From Bacillus sp. NTK074B (GTDB taxonomy: Bacteria; Bacillota; Bacilli; Bacillales; Bacillaceae_B): 64,000 bases of DNA. Positions 1 to 7,543 of this stretch are shown here, piece by piece. The notes under the pieces were generated by a model, which was not told the origin of the DNA, did not search any database, and saw only the letters and a program-made list of their open reading frames with translations. The DNA is taken from assembly GCF_017303375.1 (NCBI RefSeq), contig NZ_JAFKOH010000005.1:1-64000 (forward strand). The letters run 5' to 3'. Position numbers and translations under genes: made by a program. How positions within the stretch are numbered: position 1 is the stretch's first letter; every line of letters begins with the position of its first letter.

Positions 1-75
1 CACCACAACTTAAATGACAGAGCATCGTAAATCTTAGTTGGTATGCGAATAGCAACAATCTTTGCGAAAACAGCC
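1..75. repeat. Right end of interspersed MITE-like repeat (cut by window edge)
   Basis: These 75 bases align without gaps to positions 63561-63635, with 70 of 75 identical by eye. They end in the same terminal sequence (51-75), whose reverse complement matches the left terminus seen at 63181-63205 and 25800-25824. The rest of this copy lies outside the window. No ORF or transposase is visible. It is therefore a non-coding interspersed repeat of the same family as the complete 455-bp copy near the other end of the window. Confidence 0.8.
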
Positions 76-83
76 TTATAAAT

Positions 84-115
84 AGAGGGACGGACCTTGA
101 AAGGTCCGTCCCTCT
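84..115. terminator. Perfect 15-bp inverted repeat, terminator-like hairpin
   Basis: Bases 84-98 are perfectly complementary to 101-115 with a 2-nt loop, giving a very GC-rich stem. No long T-run follows on either strand. It starts 9 bp after the repeat end at 75, so it could be an unrelated terminator for a gene left of the window or a small palindromic repeat. Confidence 0.5.
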
Positions 116-134
116 TATCCAATTAACATCCACA

Positions 135-164
135 TAAAAAAACAGACTCACGAATGAGCCTGTT
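135..164 (-). terminator. Rho-independent terminator of the cold-shock gene
   Basis: On the minus strand a 10-bp stem (164-155 with 150-141, one mismatch) and 4-nt loop are followed by a run of T. It lies about 20 bp after the cold-shock stop codon. Confidence 0.85.
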
Positions 165-184
165 CTTGAAGTTGTAAAGTTAGA

Positions 185-385
185 TTATGCTTTACGTACG
201 TTAGCTGCTTGTGGTCCACGAGCACCTTGTTCAACGTCGAAAGATACTTCTTGACCTTCGTCAAGAGATTTGAAACCTTCACCTTGAATCGCTGAGAAGT
301 GTACGAATACGTCGTCTCCACCTTCTACCTCGATGAATCCGAAACCTTTTTCTGCGTTAAACCATTTTACTTTACCATTTTCCAT
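185..385 (-). CDS. cspD: Cold-shock protein, CspA/CspD family
   Basis: This 66-aa protein is a single OB-fold cold-shock domain of the usual family length. It carries RNP1 (KGFGFI, about residues 13-18) and RNP2 (DVFVHF, about residues 25-30), the aromatic surfaces that bind single-stranded RNA and DNA. Members act as RNA chaperones that melt mRNA structure in the cytoplasm, especially after cold shock. The ATG is preceded by a strong GGAGGC ribosome site. A promoter about 110 bp upstream gives the long leader typical of cold-shock genes. The gene is monocistronic with its own terminator. Assignment to cspD rather than cspB or cspC is by general resemblance only. Confidence 0.93.
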   Translation of the reverse strand: MENGKVKWFNAEKGFGFIEVEGGDDVFVHFSAIQGEGFKSLDEGQEVSFDVEQGARGPQAANVRKA

Positions 386-527
386 GTTTGTTGCCTCCTA
401 AAGTGCATTTGAGCACCATGTATTACTATTCTTGCGATATCAGGTGAAAACCAAATCGTGTTCTTCCCTCGTATACCGGACAAAAATAATTCTTTTATAG
501 AATAACAGTAATGAAACAAATAAGCAA
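386..527 (-). promoter_or_regulatory. Cold-shock gene promoter and long 5' leader
   Basis: On the minus strand a -35 TTGCTT (527-522) and -10 TATTCT (504-499) are 17 bp apart, which predicts a start near 492 and a leader of about 105 nt. A small hairpin sits just upstream of the Shine-Dalgarno site (about 400-418). Long structured leaders that control stability and translation are known for csp genes. The rest of the gap (528-717) shows no gene. Confidence 0.55.
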
Positions 528-717
528 GTTCTTCAAGGTGAAGTTTTGAAAGTCAGACCTCCTACATAATTGTACTGAATACCATGAGCAGTATGTGGTT
601 TCACCACCCATTCCCTTGATTCCTTGCTCTCTCATTCAATCTGATGGACCTTTTGACGGATGTAACCGTTTTATAAACATAAACACTCATGGGATTCTAA
701 AAATCACGTGTAAACTG

Positions 718-726
718 TGGTATAAT
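718..726 (+). promoter_or_regulatory. Extended -10 promoter for the small gene at 752
   Basis: A consensus TATAAT (721-726) is preceded by TG at 718-719, forming an extended -10 element 26 bp before the start codon. No good -35 is visible. Confidence 0.5.
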
Positions 727-751
727 AAACAAATATGAAAGGGAGTGCCCA

Positions 752-925
752 ATGAAATCCACAAAAAATCGGTTCAGCAATGGTTCTATGGTGACAATTA
801 AGGAAACTGGCGAAACAGTGACAATAATGAAGTGGCAGTATGTAAAAAACATGAAGCGATATTCATATATCGTAAAAGAGCATCCAGGCACATTTTATTT
901 TGAAGAGGAATTGGAATTAAAATAA
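752..925 (+). CDS. Small conserved hypothetical protein (57 aa)
   Basis: A 57-codon ORF starts with ATG at 752, about 5 bp after a GGGAG ribosome site and 26 bp after an extended -10 promoter, and ends at TAA 923-925 just before a terminator hairpin. The protein is hydrophilic, with a VTIKETGETVTI stretch, a WQYVKNMKRYSY stretch and an acidic end rich in Glu and Leu. No signal peptide, membrane segment or cysteine is present. It looks like a single small beta-rich domain. I recognise it only as a small conserved Bacillaceae protein, with no known function. The promoter, RBS and terminator argue that it is real. Confidence 0.65.
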   Translation: MKSTKNRFSNGSMVTIKETGETVTIMKWQYVKNMKRYSYIVKEHPGTFYFEEELELK

Positions 926-956
926 AAAATGCTATCATCCTTATACTTATCTTGAC

Positions 957-992
957 AAGGACTCTAACCGGAATACAGCAGAGTCCTTTTTC
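957..992 (+). terminator. Terminator after the 57-aa gene
   Basis: An 8-bp stem (957-964 with 981-988) is followed by a T-rich tract on the plus strand, 30 bp after the stop codon. Confidence 0.7.
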
Positions 993-1014
993 ATTTCCGG
1001 CAAAACTAAAAACT

Positions 1015-1048
1015 AAAAAAGCCTGCATCCTAAAGGATGCAGGCTTTT
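1015..1048. terminator. Bidirectional terminator beside tRNA-Val
   Basis: A perfect 10-bp stem (1021-1030 with 1035-1044) and 4-nt loop is flanked by six A on the left and TTTT on the right, so it can end transcription in both directions. On the minus strand it follows the tRNA by about 10 bp. Confidence 0.85.
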
Positions 1049-1057
1049 CCATATGTA

Positions 1058-1129
1058 TGACCTGTGAGGGATTCGAACCCACGACCCCTTCCCTGTCAAG
1101 GAAGTGCTCTCCCACTGAGCTAACAAGTC
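1058..1129 (-). tRNA. tRNA-Val (anticodon GAC)
   Basis: The minus strand folds into a 72-nt cloverleaf. The acceptor GACTTGT pairs with ACAGGTC (one G-T pair), a D-arm begins with AGCTC, the anticodon loop reads TTGACAG, and the T-arm contains GGTTCGAATCC. The anticodon GAC at loop positions 3-5 reads valine codon GUC. The discriminator base is A (1058) and CCA is not encoded, so it must be added after transcription. If read on the wrong strand the loop would look like tRNA-Asp (GTC), but the T-loop orientation fixes the minus strand. It is a solitary tRNA with its own terminator. Confidence 0.93.
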
Positions 1130-1274
1130 GCGATGTAAGGTACATATTCTATTATATTCATATATTGAAAATTGTCAATGACTTTATCGTAATTTTCTCT
1201 TGATTCTTCTTCCAGGGTATAAAAGAACGCACGTTCGCATAGACTATTTGTATCCAGCACACCCGGGGTGCCCA

Positions 1275-1499
1275 ATGTTGATCAAAATTCAGCGTTCGTT
1301 GAAAGAACGACAGCCGATTGAAATGATTTATATGAATGCAAGGCTTGAATGCACGAAGAGAAAGGTACTGGTCAAGAGAATTGAAAAAGACTATATCACC
1401 GCTTACTGCTTGATCAGGAATGATATCCGCAGGTTTAGAATTCAGGATATTTTGGCAGTTTCTTATCCCCCCTCCGCTCATCCCACTACAAAAGGCTGA
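1275..1499 (+). CDS. Small WYL-like protein (74 aa)
   Basis: The ORF could begin at 1200, but the ATG at 1275 is preceded by a GGGGTG ribosome site and gives a compact protein, so it is preferred. The 74-aa product has a basic N-terminal half, an IEMIYMNA strand and a C-terminal part (AYCLIRNDIRRFRI). This resembles the short stand-alone WYL-like proteins of Bacillus, in which a beta-rich fold may sense a ligand or nucleic acid. No DNA-binding helix-turn-helix accompanies it. The stop codon lies inside the hairpin that ends the TRAP operon arriving from the other strand. Function is unknown; the family call is by resemblance. Confidence 0.6.
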   Translation: MLIKIQRSLKERQPIEMIYMNARLECTKRKVLVKRIEKDYITAYCLIRNDIRRFRIQDILAVSYPPSAHPTTKG

Positions 1500-1520
1500 A
1501 CCCTTATGGGGCTCAGCCTT
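1492..1520. terminator. Terminator shared by the TRAP operon and the WYL-like gene
   Basis: An inverted repeat (AAGGCTGA at 1492-1499 with TCAGCCTT at 1513-1520, plus an inner CCC/GGG pair) lies between the convergent genes. T-rich sequence follows on the plus strand and a short T-run on the minus strand. Confidence 0.75.
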
Positions 1521-1528
1521 GATTTATT

Positions 1529-3514
1529 TTATGCCGTTGCTCTAGTTGGTGTCTTATCTTCTCTTTTAATAAAAAACTGGAGAGCAAGCATGATTCCGAA
1601 TAAAACCAAACCAATGATATCAGACATGCCTTCAGGGTAAATGAGTAATAGTCCGGCAGCTACACAAAGCAATCTTTCAATGACGAATACTCTGCGATAC
1701 CAATAACCGATCATACCTGCCCCTATGGCCATCATCCCGGTCACGGCCGTAAAGATAACCCAAATCAGCCTTGGAATGGTTGTATCGATCATCAACAGTT
1801 CCGGGGATAAGACGAACATGTACGGTATGATAAAGGCAGCAATGGCCAACTTAGCTGAATTGACCCCTGTCCGTATCGGTTCTCCTCCCGACACCCCGGC
1901 AGCGGCAAAGGCAGCCAGTGCCACAGGTGGCGTGATGTCAGCAATGATACCGAAATAAAATACGAATAAGTGAGCAGCTAACTCAGGTGCTCCCAATAAT
2001 ATAATCGCAGGAGCAGCGATCGTGGATGTGATGACATAGTTCGCTGTAGTTGGAGAACCCATGCCGAGTACAATCGACGCAATCATCGTAAACACTAACG
2101 TAAGGATCAGCTTACCTTCAGTGGAATTGGTTAAATCCGCTGCAAGGTCCACCAGACCATTCGCAAGGGTCAACCCTAAGCCAGTCTTGGTCACGACTCC
2201 TACGATCATACCAGCTGCGGCTGTCGCCACTGCTACGGACAAAGCTGTCCTGGCTCCATCCACGAGGGCATCGACAGCGTCTTTGAAACCAATTCTCGTA
2301 TCTTTCCTAATGGCACTGATGGCGATCGTGGCAACAATCGACCAAAGTGCGGCACGCATGACGCTCATTCCGCTCACTAGCAAAATGATGACCGTTAGAA
2401 TTGGAAGCAGCAGATAAATTTTCTTGAACACTTCTTTACGATCTGGCATCTCTTCATCGGATAAACCCCGAAGACCGATCCGCTTCGCTTCAAAGTGTGT
2501 CATGATCCAGATACCTGTGAAGTAAAGGATGGCAGGAATAGAGGCCGCCTTGGCAATATCCCAATACGAAATACCACCGATGAATTCCACCATCAGGAAA
2601 GCAGCAGCCCCCATGATCGGCGGCATCAATTGACCACCCGTAGACGCAGCAGCCTCTACCCCGCCGGCAAACTCTTTACGGTACCCTAGTTTTTTCATCA
2701 TAGGGATCGTGAAGGAACCCGATGTCACGACGTTTGCAACGGAGCTCCCACTGATGGTCCCTTGAAGGGCACTGGAGAAAATCGCAACCTTTGCAGGTCC
2801 TCCGACACGCTTACCAGCAATAGACACGGCCAAATCATTAAAATACTGACCAACGCCTGTCTTAACCAGGAATGCCCCAAACAATAAGAACAAAAAGATG
2901 AATGTGGCTGAAACATATAAAGGTGTCCCTAAGATTCCTTCACTTGTGAAGAACATCGTTTTCACGATGTCATCCCAATCATAACCTCTATGAGCAAGGA
3001 ATCCGGGCATCAACCTGCCATAATACATATATAGGATGAAAGCGGATGCAATGATCGTAATGGGTAACCCCACCGCTCGACGGGTAGCTTCCAATACAAG
3101 GATCATAGCAGCGAAACCGACATAAAAGTCCAGTTGGGTCATCAATCCCACCCTGCTGACGATATCATCCTGCATGATCGGCCAGTATGCACCTATTCCT
3201 ACAGAAATGGCTGAAAGAACAATATCATACCAGGCAATCTTCTCTTTCTTCAGATACTTCTTGCGGGCAGGAAATAACAGGAATACTAATGAAAGGGCAA
3301 ACCCTAAGTGAATGGATAAAAGCAATTGTCTAGGGATGAATTGAAAGATGGATGCTACTAACTGAAATAAAGAAAATGCCAATAACCCAAAGAAGATGAT
3401 CCATTTGAACATTCCATGATGGAATTTCCTCGTGGAAGATTCCGGATCGTATTTTTCAAGTAACTCTTGTTGTTGCTCTGCAGTCAAAGATTCAAACTCT
3501 CTATCTTTTTCCAA
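1529..3514 (-). CDS. TRAP transporter fused permease (TAXI type)
   Basis: This 661-aa, strongly hydrophobic protein matches the fused 4TM/12TM TRAP permease. The N-terminal small-subunit-like part has roughly the first four membrane helices after a charged cytosolic start. The large-subunit-like part carries glycine- and serine-rich hairpins such as SGSSVANVVTSG and GMGSPTTANYV. It would import an organic acid or amino acid using a sodium gradient together with the binding protein encoded upstream. The start is a TTG (3514) preceded by AAAGGAGTG, and the gene overlaps the end of the DUF1850 gene by 14 bp, which suggests translational coupling. The substrate cannot be read from sequence; glutamate or C4-dicarboxylates are known for some TAXI systems. 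Confidence 0.9.
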   Translation of the reverse strand: MEKDREFESLTAEQQQELLEKYDPESSTRKFHHGMFKWIIFFGLLAFSLFQLVASIFQFIPRQLLLSIHLGFALSLVFLLFPARKKYLKKEKIAWYDIVLSAISVGIGAYWPIMQDDIVSRVGLMTQLDFYVGFAAMILVLEATRRAVGLPITIIASAFILYMYYGRLMPGFLAHRGYDWDDIVKTMFFTSEGILGTPLYVSATFIFLFLLFGAFLVKTGVGQYFNDLAVSIAGKRVGGPAKVAIFSSALQGTISGSSVANVVTSGSFTIPMMKKLGYRKEFAGGVEAAASTGGQLMPPIMGAAAFLMVEFIGGISYWDIAKAASIPAILYFTGIWIMTHFEAKRIGLRGLSDEEMPDRKEVFKKIYLLLPILTVIILLVSGMSVMRAALWSIVATIAISAIRKDTRIGFKDAVDALVDGARTALSVAVATAAAGMIVGVVTKTGLGLTLANGLVDLAADLTNSTEGKLILTLVFTMIASIVLGMGSPTTANYVITSTIAAPAIILLGAPELAAHLFVFYFGIIADITPPVALAAFAAAGVSGGEPIRTGVNSAKLAIAAFIIPYMFVLSPELLMIDTTIPRLIWVIFTAVTGMMAIGAGMIGYWYRRVFVIERLLCVAAGLLLIYPEGMSDIIGLVLFGIMLALQFFIKREDKTPTRATA

Positions 3515-4022
3515 CTACAGTCACTCCTTTCCACTGGTCGTAAAGTGTTTGTTTCTTCAATTGAATCCGAACGACAGATCCTTTATCGAAATAGTCGGCT
3601 AAAGGATATTCCCTCCCGTCAAGGACGAGACGGTGATTCGCCACGACTTGGCCAATTCTGATATCAATGTAAGGAAACACTCTTTCCATATTCGAAATTA
3701 AATATTTGCCTTCCTTTGTCACTTCGAAGATTTCATTTCCTTCTGCATTGGCCGGCATACCAATGGCAGTATCTTCATAGAGTAATTTGGTTTGTTGAAT
3801 TTGATTTGATGATGTCGGTTCATAAAACTCCTCTACTTCCGATAGATGAATGGAGTGAGTATATCGAACCGAAAACGAATGATTGTCGGGGAGGCCGAAA
3901 AGGACAGATTCCCCTTTTGTACTTCTCGGTTCTATGACCAAAAAGGTTTGTATGGGTATGAAAAGGATGAATCCGCTACATAGAATCAGGAGAATCGCTC
4001 CCAGGGATGTTTTTTTCCTCAT
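3501..4022 (-). CDS. DUF1850 protein of the TAXI-TRAP operon
   Basis: This 173-aa protein has one N-terminal hydrophobic segment (about residues 8-30) with few charges. An extracytoplasmic domain follows, containing FSVRYTHSIHLSEVEEFY, a pattern typical of DUF1850. DUF1850 genes are regularly found next to TAXI-family TRAP transporters, as here between the binding protein and the fused permease. Their job is unknown; an accessory or regulatory role outside the membrane is plausible. The ATG follows a GGGGAAT ribosome site. A weak hairpin separates it from the upstream binding-protein gene. Confidence 0.8.
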   Translation of the reverse strand: MRKKTSLGAILLILCSGFILFIPIQTFLVIEPRSTKGESVLFGLPDNHSFSVRYTHSIHLSEVEEFYEPTSSNQIQQTKLLYEDTAIGMPANAEGNEIFEVTKEGKYLISNMERVFPYIDIRIGQVVANHRLVLDGREYPLADYFDKGSVVRIQLKKQTLYDQWKGVTVVGKR

Positions 4023-4067
4023 AAAGAATTCCCCACCATTCCATTGTTAGGATTTTAGCTGAAACCA

Positions 4068-4098
4068 AAACAAAAGAATAGACCGTAAGCGGCCTATC
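4068..4098 (-). terminator. Intercistronic hairpin (attenuator) after the TAXI binding-protein gene
   Basis: On the minus strand an 8-bp imperfect stem (4097-4090 with 4085-4078) is followed by TTCTTTTGTTTT. Placed after the binding-protein gene, it would let that protein be made in excess over the membrane subunits. Confidence 0.5.
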
Positions 4099-4123
4099 CC
4101 TTCGTCCATCTTCTGGTGTGAAC

Positions 4124-5119
4124 CTATTCCATTGAAATTCCTTTTTCATCAAAGTATTTCTTTGCACCAGGATGTAATTCGATTCCCATGCCTTTAAGTC
4201 CGTCTTCAGCTTTAATCAGCTTACCTTTGGCGTGGGTGATTTGATCCGTGTTTTCAAAAATGGCCTTTGTTACATCATAGATGACATCTTCAGATATGTC
4301 AGCATTCGTCACAAGCATGGCACGAACGGCAACCGTAGTCACTGCACCATCCACTTTACTGTACGTTCCAGCCGGGATTTCATCTTCTGAGTAGTAAGGA
4401 TACTTCTCGATCAGCTCGCTCACTTTTCCTGATTCAACAGGTACGATTGTAATGTCTTCCGTTGCTGCCAAACCTTCAACAGCTCCAGTAGGAGTACCTG
4501 AAGTGATGAATGCGGCATCTATTGTACCATCCTGGATACCAGTCGTTGAATCATCAAATGATAGATTACGAGCTTCTAAATCATCCAATTTGATTCCGTG
4601 TACTTCAAGGATCTGAGTTGCATTCAGTAGTGTACCTGAACCGGCTTCACCAACTGAAACGACCTTCCCTTTAAGATCTTCCACTGATTTGATACCGGAA
4701 TCCTTCGTTGTAACGATCTGAATCGTTTCAGGATATAGTGTCGCAATACCTCTTGCGTTTTCTACTTTGTTGTCCTTGAACATTTCTGTACCTTCAGACG
4801 CATAAGATGCAATATCCGTTTGCGTAAAAGCGATTTCAGTTTTGCCGTCTTTCACAGCGGCCATGTTCTCAGCAGAGGCACCTGAAGTGGACGCTGAGGA
4901 TTTGATTCCTGTTTCATCCTCGATAATCTTAGCGAATGTTCCGCCTAACGGGTAATATGTACCCCCTGTTCCACCTGTAGCAATACCAATGAAGTCAACC
5001 TCTTTGTTTCCTTCACCATCAGATGATGAACCTCCACCTGATCCGCCGCCGCAAGCAGCAAGAATGACAGATAGAACTAGAAGTAGTGCAGTGCTTAGAA
5101 ATAAACTGCGTTTTTTCAT
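4124..5119 (-). CDS. TAXI-family TRAP solute-binding lipoprotein
   Basis: This 331-aa protein starts with a lipoprotein signal peptide ending in LAAC (Cys23), followed by a Gly/Ser linker. The mature domain contains GGTGGTYYPLGG, typical of the TAXI (TRAP-associated extracytoplasmic immunogenic) family, and SVGEAGSGT, a probable ligand-binding loop. It would be lipid-anchored outside the membrane, capture the substrate and hand it to the fused permease encoded downstream. It is the first gene of a three-gene operon. A run of G acts as ribosome site directly upstream. The ligand is not identifiable from sequence. Confidence 0.92.
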   Translation of the reverse strand: MKKRSLFLSTALLLVLSVILAACGGGSGGGSSSDGEGNKEVDFIGIATGGTGGTYYPLGGTFAKIIEDETGIKSSASTSGASAENMAAVKDGKTEIAFTQTDIASYASEGTEMFKDNKVENARGIATLYPETIQIVTTKDSGIKSVEDLKGKVVSVGEAGSGTLLNATQILEVHGIKLDDLEARNLSFDDSTTGIQDGTIDAAFITSGTPTGAVEGLAATEDITIVPVESGKVSELIEKYPYYSEDEIPAGTYSKVDGAVTTVAVRAMLVTNADISEDVIYDVTKAIFENTDQITHAKGKLIKAEDGLKGMGIELHPGAKKYFDEKGISME

Positions 5120-5365
5120 ATTCTAATTCCCCCCCTATTAAATTTTATACGTTAACGAAATAATTGTAACACAGCCTGTAACAATCTTGTCAAATAGAAT
5201 ACATAAAGTTTTAACATTTTTAATAAAAACCCTTTTTAAATAATCACCCAGTAACAAGAATCCTTAATCGGGAGCTATGGTAATCAGCGCACAATTGTAT
5301 AGGGAATGTATAAAGCGTTTACATTCTTAATGAGTTCTCTTCTTCTGAGACGCAAATTTGTCCTC
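5120..5365. promoter_or_regulatory. Upstream region of the TRAP operon
   Basis: No gene is visible in this AT-rich gap. A direct repeat TGTAACA occurs at 5165-5171 and 5177-5183, 12 bp apart, close to where the promoter of the TRAP operon should be, and could be an operator. A degenerate catabolite-responsive-like sequence at about 5311-5324 has the CG and CA cores but lacks the TG. Confidence 0.3.
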
Positions 5366-5404
5366 ACAAAAAGGACTGAAGATGTAAGAGCATCGTTCAG
5401 TCCC
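5366..5404 (-). terminator. Terminator of the YutG-like gene
   Basis: On the minus strand GGACTGAA pairs with TTCAGTCC and is followed by five T, 25 bp after the stop codon. Confidence 0.8.
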
Positions 5405-5428
5405 TTCTGTTATATATCAGGTTTTGTT

Positions 5429-5983
5429 TCAGCCGATCAATTCCTCGTCCTCAAACTTCAGCTTATCTTCTTCAGAAATGTTTTCTTCCAGGTCCCTTTG
5501 TGTATGGGCAATCCTTGAAGATGCATTGGCAGCGATGCTTGCTACAATATCATCCAAGAAGGTATGGACACCATTCCCTTTTTTCGTATCCAACTCCCTG
5601 ATGATGCCAATTTTATTCTTATCCAGATGGCCAAACGTGGTGACGGCAATGCTTCCATATCCTAAAGCTGCCCCAAGTGCGATCGTCTCATCGACTCCAA
5701 ACAGCCCTTCATCCGTTTCTACGATCGATTGAAGGGGCTCTGAAAGTTTCTTCTCTTCAGCAAGCTGATCCAATTCAACCCCTACCAGGATGGCATGCTG
5801 GATCTCCCTTTTTAACAACACCTTCTTCACACTATCGATGCAATCTTCCATCTGAAGGTCCGAATTATATGGATACTGCATTTCATAAACGATTTCGGCT
5901 ATATCCTCTATGGATACGCCTCGGTCCCTAAGTCTTTTTAATGCAGCTTTGGTAACATCTCTTGAGTGAACAGGTTTATTCAT
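5429..5983 (-). CDS. yutG: PgpA/LtrC-family phosphatase-like protein (YutG-like)
   Basis: This 184-aa cytosolic protein resembles the YutG/LtrC branch of the phosphatidylglycerophosphatase A superfamily. The core contains ILVGVELDQLAE, then DETIALGAALGYGSIAVTTFG and a conserved acidic stretch in FLDDIVASIAANAS. An N-terminal helical extension (about residues 1-60) precedes the domain. Classic PgpA removes phosphate from phosphatidylglycerophosphate at the membrane, but no clear membrane helices are seen here, so the substrate is uncertain. The gene stands alone, with a good AGAGGGGAATT ribosome site and its own terminator, between the TRAP operon and the divergent yjcH-like gene. Confidence 0.75.
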   Translation of the reverse strand: MNKPVHSRDVTKAALKRLRDRGVSIEDIAEIVYEMQYPYNSDLQMEDCIDSVKKVLLKREIQHAILVGVELDQLAEEKKLSEPLQSIVETDEGLFGVDETIALGAALGYGSIAVTTFGHLDKNKIGIIRELDTKKGNGVHTFLDDIVASIAANASSRIAHTQRDLEENISEEDKLKFEDEELIG

Positions 5984-6097
5984 ACTAATTCCCCTCTCTA
6001 TACAATCACTTTCCTATTAAAATTATAACACTTTTTTGAATATTCGTATCGAAATTCGCTTCCGGGAATTATTTAAGAGATTATGATACAATCTTCC

Positions 6098-6111
6098 TGT
6101 AAACGTTAACA
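6098..6111 (+). promoter_or_regulatory. CcpA catabolite-responsive element (cre)
   Basis: TGTAAACGTTAACA matches the cre consensus TGWNANCGNTNWCA at every fixed position. It lies 23 bp before the start codon of the yjcH-like gene, where bound CcpA would block transcription. Confidence 0.65.
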
Positions 6112-6133
6112 CTGATCATAGGAGGCTACCGCC

Positions 6134-6859
6134 ATGACAACCGTAAGAGGAAAAGTAACCGAATTGAACCTCTTTAGTAAGGAACTGAATGAGGAGATGA
6201 AGATGCTTGTTTATTTACCTGCAACATTCTCTCCTCTTTATAAATACTCCCTGCTCATCGCACAGGATGGGAAAGATTACTTCCAGCTTGGAAGGATCCC
6301 GCGACTCGCGGATGAACTGCTTTCAAACAAGGAAATTGAGAATATGATTATTGTGGGGGTCCCGTATAAGGACGTCGAGGACCGAAGAAGGAAATATCAC
6401 CCCCATGGTGAGGAAAATGATGCTTATATCCGTTTTCTGGCACACGAATTGGTTCCTTATTTAGATGAGCATTACCCGACCTATCATATGGGAATGGGAC
6501 GTGCCCTTATAGGGGATTCATTGGGAGCAACCGTGTCCCTGTTGACCGCATTGAAATACCCGAACACATTCGGGAAGGTCCTCCTTCAATCACCTTTTGT
6601 CAATGAGAAAGTGCTGGATGCCGTGGAGGAGTTCACACAGCCTCATCTTCTAAGCATCTACCATATCATAGGCCTTGGGGAAACCGAAGTGAAAACGACA
6701 GACGGGAAGGTAAAGGACTTCTTACAACCAAACAGGCAGCTTCAAGAGTTATTCGACGGCAAAGGATTCTCTTCTTTCTACGATGAATTCGACGGCGATC
6801 ATACGTGGAAGTATTGGCAGCCGGACCTAAAGCGCGCCATAAAAATGATGTTCAGCTGA
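6134..6859 (+). CDS. yjcH: Esterase-like alpha/beta hydrolase (YjcH family)
   Basis: This 241-aa protein is an alpha/beta hydrolase of the putative esterase (enterochelin esterase/esterase D-like) family. The nucleophile elbow is GDSLGA (about residues 136-141), an acidic residue follows in the later strands, and the catalytic His is probably in FDGDHTWKYW near residue 223. There is no signal peptide, so it is cytosolic. The start ATG follows AGGAGGC. It neighbours yjcG- and yjcF-like genes as in B. subtilis, though here it precedes them on the same strand. A perfect cre site in the leader suggests glucose repression. The substrate is unknown. Confidence 0.85.
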   Translation: MTTVRGKVTELNLFSKELNEEMKMLVYLPATFSPLYKYSLLIAQDGKDYFQLGRIPRLADELLSNKEIENMIIVGVPYKDVEDRRRKYHPHGEENDAYIRFLAHELVPYLDEHYPTYHMGMGRALIGDSLGATVSLLTALKYPNTFGKVLLQSPFVNEKVLDAVEEFTQPHLLSIYHIIGLGETEVKTTDGKVKDFLQPNRQLQELFDGKGFSSFYDEFDGDHTWKYWQPDLKRAIKMMFS

Positions 6860-6987
6860 ACAGGATGATTTCCAGGCGGCGAGGGTGACAACCCTTGCCG
6901 CCTATGAACGGTAACAGCTGAAATCACACCATTCCTCTTTCGTTCGCCCTATATTAAATTTTTGAAAAATTTGCTATACTGTACATA

Positions 6988-7002
6988 TGACAATGATCAT
7001 TA
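6988..7002. promoter_or_regulatory. Fur-like palindrome at the yjcG-yjcF promoter
   Basis: TGACAATGATCATTA matches the 7-1-7 Fur box (TGATAATNATTATCA) at 11 of 14 informative positions. It sits just downstream of an extended -10 element (TGC TATACT, 6972-6980), over the likely transcription start. It could be a Fur, PerR or Zur family site or chance. Confidence 0.3.
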
Positions 7003-7023
7003 AATAGAGGAGGATTGAAGAAA

Positions 7024-7542
7024 ATGAATTATGGTATAGTCATTTTCCCATCGAAAAAGCTACAAGATATCGCGAACTCTTATAGGAAACGCTATGATCC
7101 TCATTATGCATTGGTCCCGCCACATTTGACATTAAAAAACGTCTTTAGTGCAGATGATGATCAAATCAAAGATATCGCAGGAAAACTCTCCGCAATTTCA
7201 AAAAAATACGATCCATTCAATTTAAAAGTGTATAAAGTGAGTTCCTTTCAACCTGTGAATAACGTCATTTATTTCAAGGTTGAGTCTAAGCCTGAACTGC
7301 AAGGGTTGCACGATGATATGCATAATCAGAATTTCATGGGTGACGAGCCGGAATTCGCTTTCGTTCCTCACATCACCATTGCCCAGAAACTTTCAAATGA
7401 TGAGCACTCCGATATCTTTGGATCACTGAGCATGCTTGGGATCGATCATGAAGAAACAATCGATCGTTTCCACTTGTTATATCAGTTAGAAAATGGCTCC
7501 TGGACCGTTTACGAAACATTCCGATTAGGAAAGGAAGAATAA
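7024..7542 (+). CDS. yjcG: 2H phosphoesterase / RNA 2',3'-cyclic phosphodiesterase-like protein
   Basis: This 172-aa cytosolic protein has the two signature motifs of the 2H phosphoesterase superfamily: HLTL near residue 36 and HITI near residue 117. In the family the two His-x-Thr motifs line one active site that opens 2',3'-cyclic or ligates 2'-5' RNA linkages. It is colinear with B. subtilis YjcG, including the ending [15 protein letters not shown]. The ATG at 7024 is preferred over the TTG at 7015 because the AGAGGAGG ribosome site ends at 7013, leaving 10 bp. The next gene begins one base after its stop codon, so the two form an operon. The natural RNA substrate is not known. Confidence 0.88.
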   Translation: MNYGIVIFPSKKLQDIANSYRKRYDPHYALVPPHLTLKNVFSADDDQIKDIAGKLSAISKKYDPFNLKVYKVSSFQPVNNVIYFKVESKPELQGLHDDMHNQNFMGDEPEFAFVPHITIAQKLSNDEHSDIFGSLSMLGIDHEETIDRFHLLYQLENGSWTVYETFRLGKEE

Positions 7543-7543
7543 C

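Noticed and set aside
697-891. Minus-strand ORF overlapping the small gene at 752-925
   Set aside because: It has no ribosome site, covers the promoter of the opposite small gene, and the plus-strand gene has promoter, RBS and terminator.
1058-1129. Reading the tRNA as tRNA-Asp on the plus strand
   Set aside because: The T-loop, acceptor pairing and D-arm are only correct on the minus strand, giving anticodon GAC (Val).
798-1145. Minus-strand ORF across the tRNA-Val gene and its terminator
   Set aside because: It runs through a clear tRNA and a hairpin, so it is a chance frame.
5309-5324. Possible second cre site upstream of the TRAP operon
   Set aside because: The CG and CA cores are present but the TG half is not, and the distance to the start is about 190 bp.
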